Source: Streptacidiphilus fuscans | GTDB taxonomy: Bacteria > Actinomycetota > Actinomycetes > Streptomycetales > Streptomycetaceae | Direction: 5' to 3' | NCBI RefSeq assembly: GCF_015690355.1 | Contig: NZ_JADPRT010000005.1 | Location: 264,503-328,502 of the forward strand | Length of the DNA stretch: 64,000 nucleotides | Shown: positions 48,382-57,594 of the stretch, piece after piece | How positions within the stretch are numbered: position 1 is the first letter of the stretch | Layout: the number at the start of each line of letters is the position of its first letter | The notes under the pieces: generated by a model | The model's input: only the letters and a program-made list of their open reading frames with translations | The model's database searches: none | Told to the model about the DNA's origin: nothing | Program-made: the position numbers and the translations under genes

Positions 48382-49104
48382 TCACGCGCCGAGGGTGTCG
48401 AAGTCGGCGATGCGCCAGGTGCCGTTCTGCAGGACCGCGTCGACCGCGAGCATCGCCGCGCCGTCGTTGGAGGCGCCGGACGAGGCACCGGCGGCGGTGC
48501 TGACGCTGGTCTGGTCGGCGTAGACCAGGACGTGGGCGCGGTCGCCGGAGAGGACGTCGACGCCGCAGTCGGTGACGGTGGTGCTCAACACCAGCTTCTC
48601 GCGCGGGCCCTGGGCGCGGACCGTGGCCATCAGCGTCGCGTACTGGTGGACCGCGCTGCCGGTCAGCAGGGTGCGGGCGGACTGGTCGGTGCGGGTGGGG
48701 GCGGTCCAGGAGTAGGAGAAGAGCTGGTTGACCGCCTGCGAGACCGAGCCGACGACCTGGCTGGTGCGGCCGGTGTCCGTCAGTGCCGTGTTCCCGGCGT
48801 CCGCTCCGGCGCGGTCGGCGGCGGCCTGGGCGCCCGCCCAGGCGGCGAACGCACCGAGGAGCACCGTCAGCACGGCGAAGAGGACGGGGAGCGCGAGGCG
48901 CAGCCGACGCCTACGCGTGGACGCCACCGGAGTCGGCTTCGCCGGGCGCGGGCGCTGTGGGCGCTGCGAGCGCTGCGGGCCCTGCGGGGGATCTTCGGAC
49001 GGCGGGCGAACCAGGGTGGCGGTCGCGCCCGCTGCGGACGTGCCGCGTTCCTCGCGGGCGGCCAGTCGGCGGCGGCGGTTGACCGTGTGGCGGGACATCG
49101 ACAT
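48382..49104 (-). CDS. Mce-associated membrane protein 4
   Basis: A 240-residue protein, last of the mce operon. A long basic, Pro-rich cytosolic N-terminus (about 1-65) leads to one TM segment (RLALPVLFAVLTVLLGAFAAW, 68-90). An exported alpha/beta domain typical of Mce-associated (Mas) proteins follows, ending AMLAVDAVLQNGTWRIADFDTLG. Such proteins are thought to stabilise or localise the Mce complex. No enzyme motif is present. Confidence 0.8.
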   Translation of the reverse strand: MSMSRHTVNRRRRLAAREERGTSAAGATATLVRPPSEDPPQGPQRSQRPQRPRPAKPTPVASTRRRRLRLALPVLFAVLTVLLGAFAAWAGAQAAADRAGADAGNTALTDTGRTSQVVGSVSQAVNQLFSYSWTAPTRTDQSARTLLTGSAVHQYATLMATVRAQGPREKLVLSTTVTDCGVDVLSGDRAHVLVYADQTSVSTAAGASSGASNDGAAMLAVDAVLQNGTWRIADFDTLGA

Positions 49105-49145
49105 GGCAGGTCCTCGATCTCTTCGGTGCGCTGTCGTTCACGCGG

Positions 49146-49670
49146 TCAGTTCGCCGGGGCGGTCGCGGTGCCGACGGGTGCCTGTTCCAGCGCGCTGAGC
49201 TTCCAGCCCGAGGCGGTGCGGGTGAGCTGGCCCAGCATCCGGCTCTCCTTGACGGCGGGCGTGCCGCTGCCGGTCTGCACGGTGATCCGCAGCGCGACCA
49301 TCACGCTGGCCGTGCCCGCCCGGTCGTCGAGCTGGGTGACCGCGCCGTCCAGCACGGACGCGGTGGTGACCGACTTGGCCTGCTGCACCTGGGAGGTGAA
49401 CGTGGAACTGCCCTGCGTGAGTTGGGTGTGCAGGTCGCCGGTTGTCGAGTCGAGCCAGACCTTCAGGCCGGAGGAGACGTTGCGGTAGTCCAGCGTGTTG
49501 AGGTTCTGCACCGCCTGCTCACCGGCCGCCAGCACCCGGTCCCGGCTCTGCCCGAACGCGGCGGACTGGTCGTGCGCCGCCGCGTACCAGCCGTAGCCGA
49601 ACCAGGCGGCGAACCCGGTCGCAAGCAGGAGCAGCACGGCCGACGCGCGCCTGTACCTTCGTTCCGTCAT
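49146..49670 (-). CDS. Mce-associated membrane protein 3
   Basis: A 174-residue bitopic protein: short cytosolic start, TM at about 10-28 (ASAVLLLLATGFAAWFGYGW), then an exported domain ending MLGQLTRTASGWKLSALEQAPVG. The DYRNVSSGLKVWLDSTTGDLHTQL segment is typical of Mas proteins (the first helix and following loop). It is one of four such genes in tandem. Confidence 0.82.
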   Translation of the reverse strand: MTERRYRRASAVLLLLATGFAAWFGYGWYAAAHDQSAAFGQSRDRVLAAGEQAVQNLNTLDYRNVSSGLKVWLDSTTGDLHTQLTQGSSTFTSQVQQAKSVTTASVLDGAVTQLDDRAGTASVMVALRITVQTGSGTPAVKESRMLGQLTRTASGWKLSALEQAPVGTATAPAN

Positions 49671-49725
49671 TCTCCGTCGTTCCCTTTCCTGTCAGGCCGG
49701 TCAGGCAGTCGAAGACGCGTTTCTC

Positions 49726-50304
49726 TCAGCGCACGTCGAGGGACGAGATCAGCCACCGCCCGCCGCGCAGGACGGCGGTCACCGCGAGTTGCGCCGGGAC
49801 GGTGCTGGGCGCCGCGCCCTGACGCTGCGCGGTCTGGTCGAGGAAGACGAGCAGCCGGGCCTGACCGGCCGTCAGTGACTCGACGCCGATGCGCGCCACG
49901 GTCGTGGTGAGCGTGAGCCGCTGCTCCTGGGCGCGCGGGGCGACCTGCCCGAAGAGCGTGCGGTACTGGGACGAGGCCTGACCGGTGAGCAGTTGGCTCG
50001 CCGCCTGGGCGGTCGCGCCGGTGCCGTCCGGCGTGTAGCTGAGGATCTGGTCGAGGGCGCTGCCGACCTGGCTCTCCACCTGCGCGGTGGCGGCGGTGTC
50101 GGTCAGCGCCCGGTTCGCGAGCGACGCGGAACCGGGCAGGTGCGTCGCTCGCCACCCGAGCAGCGCGGCGGCGACCAGCGGCACGGCCACCGCCAGCGCG
50201 AGCACACCCCGGGCGCGACTCCACCCCGCCCACCGACGCGCGGGCGTCGCCTCCTCGTCGACACTCGCGTCCGGCAGTACAATTGACGCTTCGTCAACCT
50301 GCAT
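49726..50304 (-). CDS. Mce-associated membrane protein 2
   Basis: A 192-residue bitopic protein with TM at about 33-53 (GVLALAVAVPLVAAALLGW) and an exported Mas-type domain ending LAVTAVLRGGRWLISSLDV. It is preceded by a purine-rich GAGGAGGAG ribosome binding region and starts 24 bp after the preceding gene. It closely resembles protein 4 in its C-terminal half, suggesting duplication. Confidence 0.82.
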   Translation of the reverse strand: MQVDEASIVLPDASVDEEATPARRWAGWSRARGVLALAVAVPLVAAALLGWRATHLPGSASLANRALTDTAATAQVESQVGSALDQILSYTPDGTGATAQAASQLLTGQASSQYRTLFGQVAPRAQEQRLTLTTTVARIGVESLTAGQARLLVFLDQTAQRQGAAPSTVPAQLAVTAVLRGGRWLISSLDVR

Positions 50305-50328
50305 GTCCTCGCTCCTCCTCGAGCTCGA

Positions 50329-50874
50329 TCACGCCACGGCCGTGAGCGAGGTGATCTTCCAGCCGGAGGCGGTGCTGGCGAGCGTGGCCTCCAGCCGCTT
50401 GCGTTGGGTGCCGACCGAGCTGCCCTGGTGGGTCACCTGGATCTGCACGGTGGCGATCAGCGTCGCCGTACCGGCGCGGGTGTCGAGCGCGGTCAGCGCG
50501 GCATCGGTCACCTGGGCCTGGGTGGACGTGCCCGCCTGGGTCACGGCGTGCTCGTCCGCGCCGGTCTCGGAGCTGAGCTGGTCGCGCAGCGTGCCCGTGG
50601 TGACGGTCAGCCAGCCCGTCATGGCGGTGGCCGGATGGGTGGCGTCGACGCTGCTGAGCGTGGCGACGTCGGTGCGGCCCTGGGCGAGGGCGGCGTCGCG
50701 GGCGGTGCCGAAGGCCAGGTCCGGGTTGCCGTCGGCGACCAGGTACCAGGCGAGGCAGCCCGCGCAGCACGCGAGGGCGAGCAGCACGGCCAGAACGGGC
50801 AGTCGGCGCTGGTGCAGCAGGCGCGGCAGGCGCGGCGGGCCCCACACGCCCAGCAGGCGTTCGCGGACGGTCAT
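50329..50874 (-). CDS. Mce-associated membrane protein 1
   Basis: A 181-residue bitopic protein. TM around 26-46 (VLAVLLALACCAGCLAWYL) is followed by the Mas-type exported domain (ATAMTGWLTVTTGTLRDQL, then RLEATLASTASGWKITSLTAV). Its ATG overlaps the MceF stop (ATGA), which ties the Mas genes to the mce core. Confidence 0.84.
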   Translation of the reverse strand: MTVRERLLGVWGPPRLPRLLHQRRLPVLAVLLALACCAGCLAWYLVADGNPDLAFGTARDAALAQGRTDVATLSSVDATHPATAMTGWLTVTTGTLRDQLSSETGADEHAVTQAGTSTQAQVTDAALTALDTRAGTATLIATVQIQVTHQGSSVGTQRKRLEATLASTASGWKITSLTAVA

Positions 50875-52109
50875 CGTGTCAGGTCTCCCATCCCGAGCAG
50901 CCCGGCCAGGTCCTTCGGTCCCGCGGCCGAGGCGTCGAGCAGTGCCGCCGACCCTCCCGTCGCCGTGTTCGCCAGCTCGCCGGGGACGGTCGGCGCGGGG
51001 ACGGCGGGGGCGGGCGCGTGGGCCGCGCCGCGCACGTCGCCGCTGGAGGCGGGCTCGGTGCAGCTGGCCGCCGTGTTCAGTGCCGGAGCCGGGCCGGTGT
51101 CGAGGCCGTTCCGGTACTGCGTGCCGCCGTAGCCCGCCGTACAGGGCAGCGGCGCGAAGAAGGTCAGCGACAGACCGACGTGCGCGCCGCTCGCCGTGAT
51201 CGCCGTGGACCCCGCCGCCACGGCGGGCGGGAGCTCGACCAGCAGCTCCTGGATGCCGTTCTGCCGGGTCATGGCGACGTCGGCGGTCGTGGTCAGGTTG
51301 GCCAGCAGCACGCTCAACTGCGGGTCGAGGTCCTGCAACAGCCCGGTGATCTGGGTGTCGGCCTCCGGCACGGCGGTGATCAGCCGCCGCAGATCGGTGT
51401 CGGACGCGTCGAGCTGCGCGGCGAGCTGGTCGGCGGAGGTGGCGAAGCTGGTGATCGCGCCGCTCTCGGCCTGCTGCGTGGCCAGCACGCTCGAACCGTC
51501 CGTGATCAGCTGGGTGGTGGCCGGAGCGGCGCGCTGGGCGGCGGTGAGGAACTGGTGGCTGGTGTCCAGCAGCGCCTGGAGGTTCGATCCCTGCCCGGAG
51601 AAGCCCTTGCCCAGCTCGTCGACGACGGTCTGCAGGGACTGCAGCGGCACGGACTGGGCCAGGGCGTTGACGCTGGTCAGCATGGTGGAGACCGGGGGCG
51701 GGGTCTGGGTCACGCTCTGCGGGACGACGGAGCCGTTGTGCAGGTAGGGGCCGGAGCTCGTGTTCGGCTGCAGGTCCAGGTACTGCTCCCCCACCGCCGA
51801 CAGGCTGGCGACGACGGCGTGCAGCTGGTCGGGGATGTGCGGGGCGGAGTCGTTGATCCGCAGGTCCGCGTCCACGCCCTGCGGCGTGAGCGTGATCGGG
51901 CCGACCCGGCCGACCGAGACGCCCCGGTAGGTGACGTCCGCGTCCTGGAACAGCCCGCCGGTCTGGGCGAGTTGGACGTGGACATCGTATGTGCCGCTCA
52001 GCCCCACGTCGTGGCCGAGGTCGGCGTAGCGGATGCCGATGTCGCCGAGCGCGAGGACCGCGACGGCGAGGAAGGCAAGGTTCTTGATCTTCGTGGCTGC
52101 GGTCAGCAT
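50871..52109 (-). CDS. mceF: MceF-type substrate-binding protein
   Basis: A 412-residue exported Mce protein with one N-terminal TM anchor (about 7-25). The MlaD/MCE domain (about 38-115) contains LFQDADVTYRGVSVGRV, the family beta-barrel motif. A long helical needle region (QAESGAITSFATSADQLAAQ and similar) and a Pro/Ala-rich tail follow. Mce subunits form the hexameric tunnel that carries lipids across the envelope. The ATG at 52109 fits a GGGAGG six bases upstream better than the overlapping GTG. Confidence 0.9.
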   Translation of the reverse strand: MLTAATKIKNLAFLAVAVLALGDIGIRYADLGHDVGLSGTYDVHVQLAQTGGLFQDADVTYRGVSVGRVGPITLTPQGVDADLRINDSAPHIPDQLHAVVASLSAVGEQYLDLQPNTSSGPYLHNGSVVPQSVTQTPPPVSTMLTSVNALAQSVPLQSLQTVVDELGKGFSGQGSNLQALLDTSHQFLTAAQRAAPATTQLITDGSSVLATQQAESGAITSFATSADQLAAQLDASDTDLRRLITAVPEADTQITGLLQDLDPQLSVLLANLTTTADVAMTRQNGIQELLVELPPAVAAGSTAITASGAHVGLSLTFFAPLPCTAGYGGTQYRNGLDTGPAPALNTAASCTEPASSGDVRGAAHAPAPAVPAPTVPGELANTATGGSAALLDASAAGPKDLAGLLGMGDLTR

Positions 52110-53173
52110 CACTGGCCTCCCGGGGACGACGCGGTTCCGGGCGCACCGCTCGGCACCGGCACGATCGGACTGACCTGCGTGCCGTTCGCGGCGGTGACGC
52201 TGAGGTAGGCGTTGAGGTAGTCGCCCTTGATGCCTTGCAGCACCTGGTCGGTGAACGGATACGTCGCCAGCACCTGGAGCGAGTTGGGCAGCGCGCTGCC
52301 CGCGTCCGCCAGCTGTTGCAGCGTCGGCGCGAGCGACTTCAGGTCGGCGACGATCGCGTCCTTGCTGCGGTTGACGGTGTCGTCGGCGACGGTGGAGAGC
52401 GTATCCAGGGACTGGAGCATGGTGACGAGCTGGCCGCGCTGCTGGCTCAGCACCTGGAGGCCGGGGGCAAGGTCGTTGAGCACGGTGCCGATCTGCTGGT
52501 CGCGGGCGGCGAGGGTGGTGGAGAGCCGGTCGACGCCGTCGAGGGCGTTGGTGAGGTCCTGCCGGTGGGCGTTCAGGGTGGAGACGAGGGTGTCGAGTTG
52601 CGGCAGCAGGTCGCGGATCTGCGTGGTGTTGCCGGCCAGCGCCTTGTTCAGCTCGACGGCGATGCTGTGGATCTGGTTCAGGCCACCGCCGTTGAGCAGC
52701 AGCGACAGCGCCCCGAAGATCTCCTCGACCTCCGGCGCCCGGTCGGTGCGGGAGAGCGGGATCTGCGCGCCGGGCTGGAGCGTGCCGGTGGCGGGGACGT
52801 CGGCGGGCGGGTCGGTGAGCTGGACGAACTTCTCGCCGAGCAGGCTGGACTGCGCGAGCTCGGCGTAGGCGTCCGCCGGCAGGTGGACGTCGCCGTTGAC
52901 CTCCATGGTGACCTCGGCGGTCCAGCCGTCGGGGGCCAGCGCGATCGAGGTGACACGTCCGACCGGCACGTCGTTGACCCTGACGTCCGCCTGGGCGACC
53001 AGGTTGAGCGCGTCGGCGAACTGGGCGCGGACCTGGTACGGGTGGCTGCCGAGGGCCGCCCCGCCGGGCAGCGGCAGGTCCTGGATGGTCGTCATCGGCG
53101 CGGAGCAGCCCGCCAGCAGCAAGGACGCGGTACCGAGGGCCCCGAACAGAGCGAGGCGCGAGGGCTGTCTCAT
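52109..53173 (-). CDS. mceE: MceE-type lipoprotein
   Basis: A 354-residue lipoprotein with a lipobox LLAG-C (lipidated C23), as in the LprK/MceE position of every mce operon. The MCE domain (about 45-120) includes LVAQADVRVNDVPVGRV. The helical region to about 310 contains Asp/Leu-rich heptads. It is the only lipidated subunit, and the conserved operon slot (fifth) supports the identity. It is coupled by ATGA to mceD. Confidence 0.92.
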   Translation of the reverse strand: MRQPSRLALFGALGTASLLLAGCSAPMTTIQDLPLPGGAALGSHPYQVRAQFADALNLVAQADVRVNDVPVGRVTSIALAPDGWTAEVTMEVNGDVHLPADAYAELAQSSLLGEKFVQLTDPPADVPATGTLQPGAQIPLSRTDRAPEVEEIFGALSLLLNGGGLNQIHSIAVELNKALAGNTTQIRDLLPQLDTLVSTLNAHRQDLTNALDGVDRLSTTLAARDQQIGTVLNDLAPGLQVLSQQRGQLVTMLQSLDTLSTVADDTVNRSKDAIVADLKSLAPTLQQLADAGSALPNSLQVLATYPFTDQVLQGIKGDYLNAYLSVTAANGTQVSPIVPVPSGAPGTASSPGGQ

Positions 53174-54198
53174 CCGGCGCCTCCGGTGTTGGGCAGCGGC
53201 AGCGGTGGGGCGACGCTGCCGCCGAGGCTCAGTTCGTTGAGGTCGCCGCGGCCGTCGAGGGTGCCGTGCTGCGGGTCGTAGGCGTTCAGCAGGTTGCCCG
53301 CGGCCAGGGGCGCGGTGTCCAGCAGTTCGGCCAGCGAGGTGCGCTGGTTGACCAGGGTCTGGGTGATCGGCACCAGCGAGTCGACGGCTTTCTTGAGCTG
53401 GGCGCGGTTGTCCTGGATGAACTGCTGCACCTGCGTGAGCGCGGTGGCCAACTGCTGCAACGCCGACCCCAGGTCCTGCCGGTCGGCGGCCAGAAAGCCG
53501 CTGACGCTGGAGAGTTGGCTGAGCGCGGTGCGGACGCCGCTGTCGTTGGTCTTCAGCATGGCGGTGAAGGACTCCAGCGACGTCAGCGTCGAGAACAGGT
53601 CGTTGCTGTCGCCGCCCAACGTCTTGGAGGCCTGGCCCAGCTGGTTGATGGTGTTGCCGAGGTCCGCGCCGTTCCCGGCGAGGTTGGCCGCGCCGACGTT
53701 GAGCAGGTCCGACAGCGCGCCGCTGGAGTTGGCGCCGTTCGGGCCGAGATCCTGGCTGAGCTGGGTGATGCTCTGGTAGAGCTGGTCGATCTCGGTGGGC
53801 GTGGCGGTGCGGGCGAGCGGGATCGTGGCGCCGTCCGCGAGCTGCGGCCCGCTCGTCCAGGCGGGGGTGAGCTGCACGTAGCGGTCGGCGACCAGCGTCG
53901 GCGCGACGACGACGGCCCCGGCGTTCGCCGGGATCCTGACGTTGCCGTCGACGCTGAGGCCGGCCACCACCATGGTGCCGTCGGGTCGGACGGAGTCGAC
54001 CGTGCCGACCTTGACGCCGAGGATCCGCACGTCCGAGCCGGGGTAGACGCCGACGGCACGGGTGAAGTCGACGCTCAGGTGCTGCTGCGGCGGACCGGCC
54101 GCCTGGCTCACGCCCACGGTGACGCCCGCGGCGACCAGGACGAGCACGGCTCCCCAGGCGACGGCGAGGGAACCCCGTCGGTGACGCGGAAGGTTCAT
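53170..54198 (-). CDS. mceD: MceD-type substrate-binding protein
   Basis: A 342-residue exported Mce subunit: TM anchor about 10-30 (LAVAWGAVLVLVAAGVTVGV), MCE domain (VYPGSDVRILGVKVGTV), then an extended helical region with Asn/Gln/Leu-rich repeats. Family members vary little in this layout. Fourth mce gene, overlapping both neighbours by ATGA. Confidence 0.92.
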   Translation of the reverse strand: MNLPRHRRGSLAVAWGAVLVLVAAGVTVGVSQAAGPPQQHLSVDFTRAVGVYPGSDVRILGVKVGTVDSVRPDGTMVVAGLSVDGNVRIPANAGAVVVAPTLVADRYVQLTPAWTSGPQLADGATIPLARTATPTEIDQLYQSITQLSQDLGPNGANSSGALSDLLNVGAANLAGNGADLGNTINQLGQASKTLGGDSNDLFSTLTSLESFTAMLKTNDSGVRTALSQLSSVSGFLAADRQDLGSALQQLATALTQVQQFIQDNRAQLKKAVDSLVPITQTLVNQRTSLAELLDTAPLAAGNLLNAYDPQHGTLDGRGDLNELSLGGSVAPPLPLPNTGGAG

Positions 54199-55313
54199 CG
54201 TCGGCTCCCGCTCTGTGTCGTCGAGGGCGTCGAGGGCGTCGAGGGGCTCGCGGTCGAGGTCGTCGGAGTCGCACCGGCCTTGGGCGGCATGCAGCCGGTG
54301 GCGGGCGGCGTCCCCGGCGGCAGGTAGCCCCTCGGGACCAGCCCGCACAGGTAGGCGTCGAACCAGGGGCCGTTGCCGAGCGTGTTGGTGACCAGCCGGT
54401 AGTAGGGCCCGGCCAGGGCCAGCACCTGGTTCAGCTGACCGAGGTTGGCCTGGAGCACGCTCACCACTTTGTTCAGCGCCGTCAGCGTCGGGGCGAGCTG
54501 CGCCTGGTTGTCCTGGACGAGCCCGGTGAGCTGGGTGCCGAGCGCCGTCGTCCCGACCAGCAGCTGGTGGATCGCGTCGCGGCGCTGCTGGATCTCGCCG
54601 AGCAGCAGGTTGCCGTCGCTCAGCAGCGTCTGGAGGCGGGAGTTCTGGTCGGCCAGGGTTCCGGTCAACGCGCTGGTGCCCTGGAGCAGTTGGGAGAGCT
54701 CCGCGTCACGGCTGGAGATGGTCTGCGACAGTGATGACAGCCCGGTCAGCGCGGTGCGCACGGACGCGGGGGTGTTGCGGAACGTGTCGGAGAGCGCCTG
54801 GAAGCTCTGCGCCAACTGCTTCTCGTCCAACTGGCCCAGCGTCTGGCCGAGCCCGTTCAGCGCCACCGCGACGTCGTAGGGCGAGGTGGTGCGACTGCTC
54901 GGGATGGTGTCGGCCGGGTTCTGCGCGGCCGTGCCGAGCGGGTCGACGGCCAGGTACTTGGCACCCAACAGCGTCTTGATGGCGATGGAGAGCCTGCTGG
55001 CGTTGCCCACCCACGCGCCGCTGACCTGGAAGTCGACCCGCACCTTGGCCCCGTCCAGCGCCACGCCGGTGACCTTGCCGACGGTGACCCCGGCGACGCG
55101 GACCTCGTCCCCCGAGGTCAGCCCGGCGGCCTCGGTGAAGTCGGCGGTGTAGTGGGTGCCTCCGCCGACGAACGGCAGCGCGTCGGCGTTGTACGCCAGC
55201 AGCCCGACCAGCAGCAGCACCACCAGCCCGACCACGCCCACGACCACGGGATTGCGTTCACGCAGCGGCCGGAACAACGGTCCCCGACGGCGCGACATCT
55301 GACGGATAGTCAT
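54195..55313 (-). CDS. mceC: MceC-type substrate-binding protein
   Basis: A 372-residue exported Mce subunit: basic N-terminus, TM about 23-42 (VVVGVVGLVVLLLVGLLAY), MCE domain with LTSGDEVRVAGVTVGKV, helical tunnel region, and a C-terminal Thr/Ser/Pro-rich tail (TTSTASPSTPSTPSTTQSG) that may be glycosylated or cell-wall spanning. Third mce gene, overlapping both neighbours. Confidence 0.92.
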   Translation of the reverse strand: MTIRQMSRRRGPLFRPLRERNPVVVGVVGLVVLLLVGLLAYNADALPFVGGGTHYTADFTEAAGLTSGDEVRVAGVTVGKVTGVALDGAKVRVDFQVSGAWVGNASRLSIAIKTLLGAKYLAVDPLGTAAQNPADTIPSSRTTSPYDVAVALNGLGQTLGQLDEKQLAQSFQALSDTFRNTPASVRTALTGLSSLSQTISSRDAELSQLLQGTSALTGTLADQNSRLQTLLSDGNLLLGEIQQRRDAIHQLLVGTTALGTQLTGLVQDNQAQLAPTLTALNKVVSVLQANLGQLNQVLALAGPYYRLVTNTLGNGPWFDAYLCGLVPRGYLPPGTPPATGCMPPKAGATPTTSTASPSTPSTPSTTQSGSRR

Positions 55314-56341
55314 GATCTGCACCTGGCCTCGTCGACGCTGACCCCGGTCGGCGCCTTGCTGCCGTCGGTGGTGGTGACGCCGCTGACGGTGGCCTGGCAC
55401 AGATAGAGGTTGAGCCAGGACCCGTACGAGGCGGTGCGGCCGATCGCCGTCATCTTGGCGGGCGTCTGTTGCAGGAAGTCCTCCAACTGCGGTGTCCCGT
55501 TCGCGAGGTTGGTGGAGAGCCGGCCGAGCTGGGCGATCGAGGCCGCAAGCGGCGCCCGGCCGTCGGTGAGCAACCCGGCGGTGCTGGTGGTCAGTTGCGA
55601 GAGCGCGGAGACCGAGTCGCCGATGGCGGTCCGGTCCTGGGCGAAGCCGCTGACCAGCTCCTGGAGGGTGGCGACCAGGGTGGTGAAGCCGCTGGTGTTG
55701 TCGTTGACGGTGCCGACGACCTGGTTCAGGTTGTCGATCACCTGGCCGATGACCTGGTCCTTGGCGGCCAACGTGGTGGTCAGCGAGCCGATGGTGGACA
55801 CCAGTTGGTCGACCGTGCCGCCCTCGCCCTGGAGCACCTGGACGATCTCGCCGGTCAGCTGGTTGATCTCGTCCGGGGCCAGGCCCTGCAACAGCGGCTG
55901 GAAGCCGTTGAACAGCTCGGTCAGGTCGACGGCGGGGGTGGTGTCCTGCTCCGGAATCGTGCCGCCGGGCGGGAGGCTCCGGTCGACCGGGCCGGTGCCC
56001 TGGCTGAGCTCCACGTAGCGCTGGCCGACCAGGTTCTCGTACTTGATGGTGGCCTGCACCGACGCGGGCAGGGTCTTGCCCCGCTCCACGCTGAAGTGCA
56101 CCTGCGCGACCCGGCGTTGGACCAGGGTGACATCCTGCACCTGGCCGACCTGGACGCCCGCGATCCTGACGGCGTCGCCGGGCGCGACGCCGGTGGCGTC
56201 GGTGAAGTCGGCGTAGTAGCTGACCGTGTTGCCCACCGTGGTGTCAGCGATGCTGAGCGCCAGTCCGGTGGTCGCCAGCGCGGTGACGGTGACGAAGACG
56301 AAGGACTTGGCCAGCGGTCCGGCCAGACTGCGTCGGCTCAT
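55310..56341 (-). CDS. mceB: MceB-type substrate-binding protein
   Basis: A 343-residue exported Mce subunit with an N-terminal anchor (about 12-31) and an MCE domain (VAPGDAVRIAGVQVGQV). The helical region that follows contains IGQVIDNLNQVVGTV. Two Cys near the C-terminus (YLCQATV, EARCRS) could form a disulfide. Second mce gene; stop overlaps mceC start. Confidence 0.92.
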   Translation of the reverse strand: MSRRSLAGPLAKSFVFVTVTALATTGLALSIADTTVGNTVSYYADFTDATGVAPGDAVRIAGVQVGQVQDVTLVQRRVAQVHFSVERGKTLPASVQATIKYENLVGQRYVELSQGTGPVDRSLPPGGTIPEQDTTPAVDLTELFNGFQPLLQGLAPDEINQLTGEIVQVLQGEGGTVDQLVSTIGSLTTTLAAKDQVIGQVIDNLNQVVGTVNDNTSGFTTLVATLQELVSGFAQDRTAIGDSVSALSQLTTSTAGLLTDGRAPLAASIAQLGRLSTNLANGTPQLEDFLQQTPAKMTAIGRTASYGSWLNLYLCQATVSGVTTTDGSKAPTGVSVDEARCRS

Positions 56342-57594
56342 CGCAGCGTCACCTCCGTCCCGCGCAGCAGCGGCCCGGCCAGCAGGCTGCTCCAGTCGGG
56401 CAGGCCGGTGTGCTGCGCCGTGGCCGGCAGGCCCGGGGTGAGCAGCTCGCCGACCAGCTCGTTCTCCTGCGGGGAGTTGGCCGGGCCGAGGGTCGCGGCG
56501 CTCTGCGCGGTCGCGGAGACGGTGTGACCGGTGTAGGGCGCGCCGTAGCAGGAGGGTCCGCTGTTCGCGTTGTACACGGGCGTGTCCTTGCCCGCCACGT
56601 AATCGGCGCGCGCGGGGACGACGGTGAACTGGACGTGCAGGCCGGGCTGGTCGGTGCCCTTGCCGAGCGCCTTGTCCATCACCGGCACGAAGTCCGCCAA
56701 CGCCCTGAGCGTGCACGGGAACTCGGGCGCGTAGCGGCTCAGCACGCCCAGCGTGCCGGTGCTGTCGACGGCCAGGCTGATCAGGTTCTGCCGGTTGGCC
56801 TGCAGCCACGAGGTCAGCTGGGCAGAGGTTGCCGTCGTGGTGCCGTAGAGGGTGTCGAGTTGGCTCTGCTCCTGGGCGATGGTGCTGCTTGTCCTGGTGA
56901 ACTCGGTGAGCGCCTGCACGAGGTCGGGCGCGGCCTGGTTGTAGGTCGCGCTGACCTGCACCAGCTGCTGCACGTCGTCGACGAGGGCGGGCAGCTGCGG
57001 GTCGAGGGTGTGCAGGTACGAGTCGAGCTGACGCAGCGTGGACCCGAGCTCGGTGCCACGTCCGCTGAGCGCGTCGGCCACGGCGTTCAGCGTCGCCGCG
57101 AGCTTCTGCGGCTGGACGGCGGTCAGCAGCGGCATCAGGTTGCTGAAGACCTGCTCCAGCTCGACCGCGCTGGCCGACCGGTCCTGCGGGATCGTGGTGT
57201 CGTCGGCCAACGCCGTGGCCGACGCGTCGGCGGGCGCGACCAGGTCGACGTAGCGCTCACCGAAGAGCGTGGTCGGCAGCATCTGCGCGCTGACGTTCGC
57301 CGGGATCTGCGCCATCCGCGTCGGGTCGATCGCCAGCGTGAGCCGCGCGCCCTGCCCGTCGGCGGTGATCTGCCGGACCTGGCCGATCACCACGCCGCGC
57401 AGTTTGACGTCCGCGCCCAGGTGCATCTCGTTGCCCACGCTGTCGGTCATCACCGTGACGGTGTCGTCGTGGCTGAAGTCCTTGTCGTAGACGGCGATCG
57501 CCAGCCAGGCAAGCAACGCGGGCACCAGCACGAAGACCAGTCCTGCGGTGCGCCGCAGCAGCGGGGAGGCGGACGCCGTCCGGCGGGGGCTCAT
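56338..57594 (-). CDS. mceA: MceA-type substrate-binding protein
   Basis: A 418-residue exported Mce subunit, the first and longest of the six. TM anchor about 15-36 (AGLVFVLVPALLAWLAIAVY), MCE domain with LGADVKLRGVVIGQV, and a long helical domain with LQANRQNLISLAVDSTGTL, a region typical of MceA. Follows YrbE-B with an ATGA overlap. Confidence 0.92.
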   Translation of the reverse strand: MSPRRTASASPLLRRTAGLVFVLVPALLAWLAIAVYDKDFSHDDTVTVMTDSVGNEMHLGADVKLRGVVIGQVRQITADGQGARLTLAIDPTRMAQIPANVSAQMLPTTLFGERYVDLVAPADASATALADDTTIPQDRSASAVELEQVFSNLMPLLTAVQPQKLAATLNAVADALSGRGTELGSTLRQLDSYLHTLDPQLPALVDDVQQLVQVSATYNQAAPDLVQALTEFTRTSSTIAQEQSQLDTLYGTTTATSAQLTSWLQANRQNLISLAVDSTGTLGVLSRYAPEFPCTLRALADFVPVMDKALGKGTDQPGLHVQFTVVPARADYVAGKDTPVYNANSGPSCYGAPYTGHTVSATAQSAATLGPANSPQENELVGELLTPGLPATAQHTGLPDWSSLLAGPLLRGTEVTLR